Assembly: GCA_029062075.1 (NCBI GenBank)
Contig: JAIDQW010000396.1
Location: forward strand, 1 to 5,332
Length of the DNA: 5,332 nucleotides
Reading direction: 5' to 3'
Origin: Paramuribaculum sp.
Lineage (GTDB): Bacteria > Bacteroidota > Bacteroidia > Bacteroidales > Muribaculaceae
The notes under the pieces are model-generated. The model did not search any database. It worked only from the letters and a program-made list of their open reading frames with translations, and was not told the origin of the DNA. A program made the translations under genes and the position numbers. Each line of letters begins with the position of its first letter. Position 1 is the stretch's first letter. Below, piece by piece: positions 1 to 4,286 of the stretch.

Positions 1-23
1 CTCCTGTGGGTGGGTAAGGTAAG

Positions 24-67
24 GTCTTTAAAGTCTTTAGGGTCATTAAGGACTTTAAGGACTTAAG
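24..67. repeat. Degenerate 9-bp tandem repeat, array 1 (about 5 units)
   Basis: Five consecutive units can be read: GTCTTTAAA (24-32), GTCTTTAGG (33-41), GTCATTAAG (42-50), GACTTTAAG (51-59) and an 8-bp GACTTAAG (60-67). They lie in the intergenic region, downstream of the leftward promoter at 94-124, so they would be transcribed in that gene's leader or first codons. TTAAAGTC (29-35 region) and GACTTTAA (51-58) are also inverted relative to each other, so the array could fold into a hairpin. The function is unknown. A minisatellite formed by slippage is the simplest reading. Confidence 0.8.
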
Positions 68-93
68 ATGGGAAGAGTTTATTACTTACACTG

Positions 94-124
94 CAAAGAT
101 ATGTGAAATCATTAAAATATCAAA
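94..124 (-). promoter_or_regulatory. Leftward Bacteroidetes-type promoter
   Basis: On the minus strand, TTTG (124 to 121) is followed by exactly 19 bp and then TATCTTTG (101 to 94). This matches the Bacteroidetes primary sigma consensus of a -33 TTTG and -7 TAnnTTTG separated by about 19-21 bp. Transcription would start near 86-90 and run through the first repeat array off the left edge. The gene it serves is not visible. Confidence 0.6.
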
Positions 125-177
125 AATAAGGAGGTGGTTTTATGAGATAATTGAATATGCGAGGTAGGGGGATAAGG

Positions 178-212
178 GCTTTAAGGTCATTAGGGTCTTT
201 AAGGACTTTATG
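178..212. repeat. Degenerate 9-bp tandem repeat, array 2 (about 4 units)
   Basis: The units are GCTTTAAG (178-185, 8 bp), GTCATTAGG (186-194), GTCTTTAAG (195-203) and GACTTTATG (204-212). This is the same family and orientation as the array at 24-67, with the same ATT-containing unit inside. It lies between the two divergent promoters, upstream of both. The flanks of the two arrays are only loosely similar, so this could be a decayed local duplication or independent expansion of the same motif. Confidence 0.78.
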
Positions 213-286
213 GGTGGTGGGGAGATGATGCAGAATCGGGAGGAGTAGCCGGCATAATATATGTGTGAAAATAGGGAGGAAAAGTG

Positions 287-316
287 TTGTGGTTTGCAAG
301 TTGTTGACTATCTTTG
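287..316 (+). promoter_or_regulatory. Promoter of the gldE-gldD-PPTase operon
   Basis: A -33 TTG (287-289), a 19-bp spacer and TATCTTTG (309-316) fit the Bacteroidetes promoter consensus. The start site would be near 322-325, giving a leader of about 50 nt before the TTG start codon of gldE. The 16-mer from the -7 box onward (309-324) is identical at 15 of 16 positions to that of the leftward promoter (minus strand 101 to 86). I see no operator. Confidence 0.65.
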
Positions 317-374
317 CGGTGTAAAAAACGGATACTCCGATGAGTGTCTGATTGTCTAACTAAATTATAAAGAA

Positions 375-1724
375 TTGGATATAGATCCTTTGCCAGCGGC
401 AGATTGTGTTGCCGGCATCTTTTCAGCAGTGTCTGTCGCGATACCGGAATTCAGTGTCGGTCAGATTGTAGCTTTGGCTTGCGCTCTGGTAGCGCTTATG
501 ATTTCCGGTTTTGTGTCCGGTAGCGAGATAGCGTTTTTCTCGCTTACCGAGAATCAGCTGGAAGACCTCGAAGAGAGCCGTAAGGGAGAGACTATTATTA
601 GTCTTGTGAAGCATCCCGAGCGACTTCTTGCAACTATTCTCATTGCAAACAATTTTGTAAACGTAACCATCGTAGTGCTGTGTAACTATGCGCTCGGTCC
701 TGTATTTGAGGGGATGAGTCCGGTGCTTAGTTTCATTCTCCAGACGGTAATACTTACATTCCTGATATTACTGTTCGGTGAGATTTTGCCCAAGCTGGTG
801 GCTAACAGTGATAATATGCGATGGGTAAATTTTTCTGTATCAGGGGTAAAGGTTATGATGACTATTCTTCGTCCCATATCCTCTATGCTGGAGAGGAGCA
901 CCACGATTGTTAATAAGGTGGTGAAAAAAGGTGATGATGATGTTACCGCCGATGACCTGACTCAGGCTCTCGCCATAACTGATGTTCAGGCTGGCGATGA
1001 TAAGGAGATGCTCGAAGGTATCCTCAAGTTCGGCGATACCACCGCAAGTGAGGTCATGACCCCGCGAGTAGATATGACGACAATAGATCTTGAAGATACT
1101 TTTGACGATGTTATGGCGGTTGTGGTGGAAAGCGGCTATAGCCGTCTGCCGGTGTGCAACGGCAGCCAGGATGATATCCGCGGGGTGCTTTACTCCCGCG
1201 ATTTGCTGCCCTATATCGGTAAGGCTAAGCCCGATTTCGACTGGCATAAGCTGCTGAGAAAGCCATACTTCGTACCGGAAAGCAGAATGATAGATGACCT
1301 GCTTGAAGATTTTCGCCGCAGACGAATCCACATGGCAATTGTTATTGATGAATTCGGGGGAACTCAGGGCATTGTAACCATGGAGGATGTGCTGGAGGAG
1401 ATTGTAGGTGACATCAATGACGAGTACGATGACGAGGAGAAAACCTATAAGAAACTTCCGGATGACACATACGTTTTTGAAGGCAAGACACTTCTCGGTG
1501 ACTTTTTCCGGGTGACTGGGCTTGACGAGGATGACTATAAGGATGTGGCTGAGGATTGCGAGACCCTTGCAGGTATGCTGCTCGCTATAAAAGGCGATTT
1601 CCCGAAAGAGAAGGAGCCGCTGGTGTATGACCGGTGCCGTTTCCTGATTCTTGATATCAGCGGTCACCGAATAGCAAGTGTCCGCGTGAAGGTAATGCCG
1701 GAAATTCAGGAATCGGTAAAGTGA
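375..1724 (+). CDS. gldE: GldE, CNNM/CorC-like membrane protein linked to gliding
   Basis: This is a 449-residue inner-membrane protein of the DUF21-CBS-CorC_HlyC family, usual length for GldE. The DUF21 membrane part spans roughly residues 28-190, with hydrophobic segments near 29-53, 84-105 and 117-137 and the family marks SGSEIAFFSL (48-57), ANNFVNV (91-97) and GEILPK (135-140). CBS1 lies near 222-280 (MTPRVDM at 228-234) and CBS2 near 293-348 (VIDEFGGTQGIVTMEDVLEEI, around 323-343). A CorC_HlyC domain with TLAGMLL (397-403) fills about 360-441. Relatives include CNNM/CorC magnesium-efflux proteins. In Flavobacterium johnsoniae gldE sits beside gldD and is tied to gliding. The start is TTG at 375: an in-frame stop at 357-359 leaves no earlier start, and starting at the next ATG (residue 42) would cut into the first membrane segment. 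TTG at 390 and GTG at 429 are alternatives. It is the first gene of a three-gene operon. Its role in a lineage not known to glide is uncertain; ion transport or lipoprotein-linked envelope work is inferred. Confidence 0.93.
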   Translation: MDIDPLPAADCVAGIFSAVSVAIPEFSVGQIVALACALVALMISGFVSGSEIAFFSLTENQLEDLEESRKGETIISLVKHPERLLATILIANNFVNVTIVVLCNYALGPVFEGMSPVLSFILQTVILTFLILLFGEILPKLVANSDNMRWVNFSVSGVKVMMTILRPISSMLERSTTIVNKVVKKGDDDVTADDLTQALAITDVQAGDDKEMLEGILKFGDTTASEVMTPRVDMTTIDLEDTFDDVMAVVVESGYSRLPVCNGSQDDIRGVLYSRDLLPYIGKAKPDFDWHKLLRKPYFVPESRMIDDLLEDFRRRRIHMAIVIDEFGGTQGIVTMEDVLEEIVGDINDEYDDEEKTYKKLPDDTYVFEGKTLLGDFFRVTGLDEDDYKDVAEDCETLAGMLLAIKGDFPKEKEPLVYDRCRFLILDISGHRIASVRVKVMPEIQESVK

Positions 1725-2275
1725 AAACAATTCTGCTCGGCATACTCACGGTGTTGACCTTGTCGGCTTGCGGAAGAAGCGACAGAAGTTATCCCCGTGC
1801 AATTGCTTATCCCCGCCCTGAAATCTACGACTCTGCTTACAGACAACTTTCCTGCTTCCCTATTGAGTTTTATATAAACTCATCCACACAGGCGCAGGCT
1901 GTTTCAGAGACATCCGAAGCCTCATGGTGGGATGTTAGGTATCCGGCGTATAAGGCTACCTTGCATTTGTCAAGTGTGGTATTGCACCCCGGAGAAGAGG
2001 AAGCTCAGCTGCATTCACGAATTGAGCGGATGGTTATGAACTGCGGTGGCGCAGCGGTGAGTGAGGAGGAGTTTTATTCTACAGACTCGGCATACCGCGT
2101 ACTAATATTTTACGAACCCGGTTATACTCCGACACCGGTACAGTTTGTGGCACTCGGTAACGGTAGGCTTACCGGCGGGGCATTCAGTTTCGATGATTCT
2201 TCAGTGACTCCCGACTCGGTGGCTCCGTTGCTGCAATCTGTTGTGCGGGACATCAGATATTCTTTTTTGAGATAA
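1721..2275 (+). CDS. gldD: GldD, gliding-associated lipoprotein
   Basis: This 184-residue protein has a lipoprotein signal: a basic start, a hydrophobic stretch (residues 4-14) and a lipobox LSAC with lipidated Cys17. The mature part carries features I associate with GldD: YPRPEIY (30-36), an FPIEF segment (about 46-50), a WWDVRYPAYKATLHLS stretch, and a C-terminal part with PTPVQF, a Gly-rich GGAFSFDD and PDSVAPLLQSVVRDIRYSF. GldD is an envelope lipoprotein needed for gliding and type IX-linked functions in Flavobacterium. The immediate gldE-gldD order strengthens the call. The start is GTG at 1721, overlapping the gldE stop by 4 bp (GTGA), which implies translational coupling. A YPR motif occurs twice near the mature N-terminus (24-26 and 30-32). 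No acidic surface-export signal follows the Cys, so a periplasm-facing position is more likely. The sequence is fairly divergent from flavobacterial GldD. Confidence 0.85.
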   Translation: MKTILLGILTVLTLSACGRSDRSYPRAIAYPRPEIYDSAYRQLSCFPIEFYINSSTQAQAVSETSEASWWDVRYPAYKATLHLSSVVLHPGEEEAQLHSRIERMVMNCGGAAVSEEEFYSTDSAYRVLIFYEPGYTPTPVQFVALGNGRLTGGAFSFDDSSVTPDSVAPLLQSVVRDIRYSFLR

Positions 2276-2757
2276 TGGAACTCCTGGTTGCCACACCTAT
2301 ATATAATATATATGTAGAGAAACTTAAAGCTCCGGGGCGTGAAGGAGAAAAATCCACGGTCAGGGAGATGATAATAAGTCTGTTCGCTGGTTCGGAACTC
2401 AGCCATAAGCCGAGCGGAGCGCCATTTGTGGAAGGCACAGAAAAGTACATCTCAGTGAGCCATGGCGCAGGATATGCCGTTGTGGCAGTGGGAGACAAGC
2501 CCATAGGGGTGGATATAGAGGCACCCCGGCAGCAGCTTGATAGGATAAGACACAAGTTTATGCGACCGGATGATTGCAGCGAAAGTCTCCTTCATGCCTG
2601 GACGGCAAAAGAGGCGGCATTCAAAGCAGCGGAATCAGCGAATGTAACGGTGCATGACATAGCTATTAATGGCAACAGCGCATCAATACCCGGTTTTGGT
2701 AATAAAATCATTGACTATTATAATTTGGACACTGCGATTATAGCTATTGCACATTAA
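2275..2757 (+). CDS. Short Sfp/HetI-type 4'-phosphopantetheinyl transferase
   Basis: The product (160 residues) should move 4'-phosphopantetheine from coenzyme A to a serine of a carrier protein, turning apo-ACP into holo-ACP. The motifs appear in family order: GAPFVEG (48-54), the P1-like ISVSHGAGYAVVAV (59-72), IGVDIE with metal ligands Asp80 and Glu82 (77-82), and WTAKEAAFKA (109-118) with Glu113 and Lys117. All catalytic residues seem intact. It is short for a two-lobed Sfp-type enzyme (about 180-230 residues), mainly because the N-terminal part before GAPFVEG is brief and the C-terminus is compact. The usual SHS is SHG here. The ATG overlaps the gldD stop by one base (TAATG), so it belongs to the gldE operon. 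The target carrier protein is not in the window; fatty-acid ACP or a secondary-metabolite carrier are both possible. Confidence 0.9.
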   Translation: MELLVATPIYNIYVEKLKAPGREGEKSTVREMIISLFAGSELSHKPSGAPFVEGTEKYISVSHGAGYAVVAVGDKPIGVDIEAPRQQLDRIRHKFMRPDDCSESLLHAWTAKEAAFKAAESANVTVHDIAINGNSASIPGFGNKIIDYYNLDTAIIAIAH

Positions 2758-2792
2758 AAAAGTATAAAACCGTGTAATATAGCCCGTAATAA

Positions 2793-2823
2793 TTGGCAGT
2801 AAGCCCAAAACGGATTAAATTTG
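2793..2823 (+). promoter_or_regulatory. Promoter of the S24 repressor-TPR operon
   Basis: TTG (2793-2795), a 20-bp spacer and TAAATTTG (2816-2823) match the Bacteroidetes -33/-7 consensus. The start site would lie near 2829-2832, leaving a leader of about 23 nt before the ATG at 2854 with no Shine-Dalgarno sequence. It sits in the 96-bp gap after the phosphopantetheinyl transferase gene. I see no convincing hairpin-plus-U-tract terminator in that gap, so some read-through from the gldE operon is possible. Confidence 0.68.
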
Positions 2824-2831
2824 CGGCAAAT
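2819..2831. promoter_or_regulatory. Candidate operator: perfect 13-bp palindrome over the -7 box
   Basis: ATTTGC (2819-2824), one G, then GCAAAT (2826-2831) form a perfect inverted repeat with 6-bp arms. It covers the second half of the -7 element up to the expected start site, where a bound dimer would block transcription. The gene just downstream is an HTH-S24 repressor, a class that commonly represses its own promoter. Half of the left arm (TTTG) is part of the -7 consensus, so chance is not excluded. Confidence 0.45.
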
Positions 2832-2853
2832 ACCACACCTATAATCAATTTGT

Positions 2854-3558
2854 ATGAAAAAAGACGCCAAAGAACCAAAAGATTTTACAAGTGCAGTAAC
2901 ACCTGTTGACAGAATCAGATTCCTAATCCGTAAAATGGGTATCACGCAGGGAGAATTTGCCCGCCGTGTTGGTCTTGACGCCACAAATATGTCCAAGCAC
3001 ATGAACGGCAAACTGCCTATAACAGAAGGTTTGCTGAATAAAATAGTGGTGAATCTCGGAGTGTCCAAGAGATGGCTGAAAGATGGCAGCGATGTGCCTT
3101 TCGGAAAAGCCGGAATGGCGAATTTCACTCCGGAGCGTCCCTCTTCCGCGCTGCCGGTTGCAGTGCCTATCTACGATGTTGATGTGGTTGCCGGCACGGA
3201 AGAGCTTTCAAGAATGTTTACAGATGATCGCATTATAGGTCATATAAGCATGCCTCGCCTAAAGCGAAACGATGTTATTGTAAAAGTGAGCGGCGACAGC
3301 ATGATGCCGGTTATCGCCCCCGGCGGTTATGTGGCTATCAACCCGCAAAATGACAATCATAACATCTTTTGGGGTCAGATATACGTTATAGTGATGGACG
3401 ACTACCGATTGGTTAAATATCTGCGTAAGGCTGATAGTGATGACAAAGTAAGACTCGTAAGCGCGAATCCGGCATACGATGACATGATTGTTGACCGCAG
3501 CGAGATAAGAGGACTATATCTGGTAGATGCGGTTATCAATTGTGAACTAAGATGTTAA
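2854..3558 (+). CDS. HTH/S24 (LexA/CI-like) self-cleaving repressor
   Basis: This 234-residue cytoplasmic regulator has a Cro/CI-type helix-turn-helix at about 17-76 (TQGEFARRVGLDATNMSKHM, 31-50, includes the two core helices) and a C-terminal S24 domain at about 103-230. The S24 active site looks complete: Ser149 in SGDSMMPVIAPGG (146-158), Lys188 in RLVKYL, and a scissile Ala113-Gly114 in DVVAG. The 36-residue gap from Ala to Ser is close to that in LexA (35) and lambda CI (38), which argues for working RecA-stimulated or other self-cleavage. The single-ORF chromosomal setting and lack of phage genes make a resident stress regulator more likely than a prophage repressor. It has its own promoter with a palindrome over the -7 box and overlaps the TPR gene by 7 bp. 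True LexA is less likely because the N-terminal HTH is CI-like, not winged-helix. Regulated genes other than its own operon are unknown. Confidence 0.9.
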   Translation: MKKDAKEPKDFTSAVTPVDRIRFLIRKMGITQGEFARRVGLDATNMSKHMNGKLPITEGLLNKIVVNLGVSKRWLKDGSDVPFGKAGMANFTPERPSSALPVAVPIYDVDVVAGTEELSRMFTDDRIIGHISMPRLKRNDVIVKVSGDSMMPVIAPGGYVAINPQNDNHNIFWGQIYVIVMDDYRLVKYLRKADSDDKVRLVSANPAYDDMIVDRSEIRGLYLVDAVINCELRC

Positions 3559-4286
3559 GAAAGTTTTTTTTATTAGTTATTACTGTATTAGCTTTCGCTA
3601 TCCGGAGCCATGCGGAAACCCCGTATGATTCCGTGGCAGCGAAAGCTTCCCGTTTCTGTGCCCAGAAAGAGTGGCGCAGCGCACTGGCCATGTACTACCT
3701 GATGATAGATGAGCGCCCCGCTGATTGCAATCTATATGCAAAGGCGATAGCGGTTGCCGGAATGGTAGATGACCGCAGCGCGCAGAAGCGCCTCACCGAG
3801 AATGCTTTTAAGAACAGGGTTGCAGTTGATTCCCTCTTCAGCGGAGTGTTCAATCAGGCTATAAGCATAGGTCAGGCAGACATTCTTGAAAAATATATGA
3901 GCGATGTGGTGACTTATGAACCTTGGCTTGACAGGGTAGTGAGTTCCGGACTGCTGAAATACTATCTTTTCAGACATAACGGTCCTATGGCTGTTGATTA
4001 TGCTGCGAAGATGCTCCGTGGCTTGCCCGGTGATATAGGATTCATGCAGGCTCTTGCTCAGGGATACCTTGATTGCAATGAGATTGATCAGGCGAAGAAG
4101 GTGTATGAAACCATTCTGGCTAAGGATGCCGATAATATTGAGGCGTTGCTCTATCTTGGCAATGGCGCAATAAATTCCGGCAATAAAAAAGCGGGCGCAG
4201 AATATCTGCGCCGCGCCTATGAGTTGAATCCAACTCCGTATCTTGAAAAACTTCTTGAAGAGATTACACCTCCAAGTCGCCGTTGA
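3552..4286 (+). CDS. Secreted tetratricopeptide-repeat protein of unknown role
   Basis: The 244-residue product begins with a type I signal peptide: basic residues 3-4, a hydrophobic core (5-17) and a likely cut after Ala21 (SHA/ETP). It is therefore probably periplasmic. Two clear TPR motifs lie near residues 161-194 (ALAQGYLDCNEIDQAKKVYE) and 195-228 (ALLYLGNGAINSGNKKAGAE). A weaker TPR-like helix pair covers 24-57, and the middle (60-155) is helical without an obvious motif. TPRs bind other proteins; no partner or enzyme motif is visible. The ATG at 3552 lies inside the end of the S24 repressor gene (7-bp overlap), so expression is presumably coupled to it. An 8-T run falls in the signal-peptide codons (3564-3571). 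The 3' end overlaps the convergent dehydrogenase gene by 23 bp. I do not recognise a named family. Confidence 0.85.
   Translation: MLRKFFLLVITVLAFAIRSHAETPYDSVAAKASRFCAQKEWRSALAMYYLMIDERPADCNLYAKAIAVAGMVDDRSAQKRLTENAFKNRVAVDSLFSGVFNQAISIGQADILEKYMSDVVTYEPWLDRVVSSGLLKYYLFRHNGPMAVDYAAKMLRGLPGDIGFMQALAQGYLDCNEIDQAKKVYETILAKDADNIEALLYLGNGAINSGNKKAGAEYLRRAYELNPTPYLEKLLEEITPPSRR

Larger units (their letters stand above)
1..374. other. Repeat-rich intergenic region without a convincing gene
   Basis: No reading frame here has the length or composition of a known protein. The stretch holds two 9-bp repeat arrays (24-67, 178-212), a leftward promoter (94-124), a rightward promoter (287-316), and a purine-rich top strand between about 118 and 290 with several GGAGG-like and GGGG runs. 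The region appears to separate a divergent gene off the left edge from the gldE operon. CTCCTG at 1-6 reads CAGGAG on the minus strand and could lie close to that gene's start, but this cannot be settled from the window. Confidence 0.6.

Noticed and set aside
840..1730. A 296-codon open frame on the minus strand opposite gldE
   Set aside because: The plus strand clearly encodes GldE with all family motifs. The antisense product is rich in His, Cys and Tyr, has no recognisable domain, and fits a shadow frame created by codon bias.
2298..2316. An AT-rich palindromic stretch near the start of the phosphopantetheinyl transferase gene
   Set aside because: It is explained by alternating Ile and Tyr codons (IYNIY) and lies within coding sequence away from any promoter consensus. 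It is too simple in sequence to call an operator.
2743..2783. A possible hairpin after the phosphopantetheinyl transferase gene (GCTAT paired with ATAGC)
   Set aside because: The stem is interrupted by a 3x3 internal loop, the terminal loop is long and A-rich, and no U-tract follows, so it is not a credible terminator.
2754..3128. A 124-codon minus-strand frame across the S24 promoter and HTH region
   Set aside because: It overlaps a well-supported promoter and the conserved HTH of the plus-strand gene, and its product resembles no family I know.
4245..4260. CTTCAAGAAG followed by TTTTT on the minus strand just after the dehydrogenase stop
   Set aside because: It resembles a tiny terminator, but the possible stem is only 3-4 bp with a very small loop. 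It is also coding sequence of the TPR gene.
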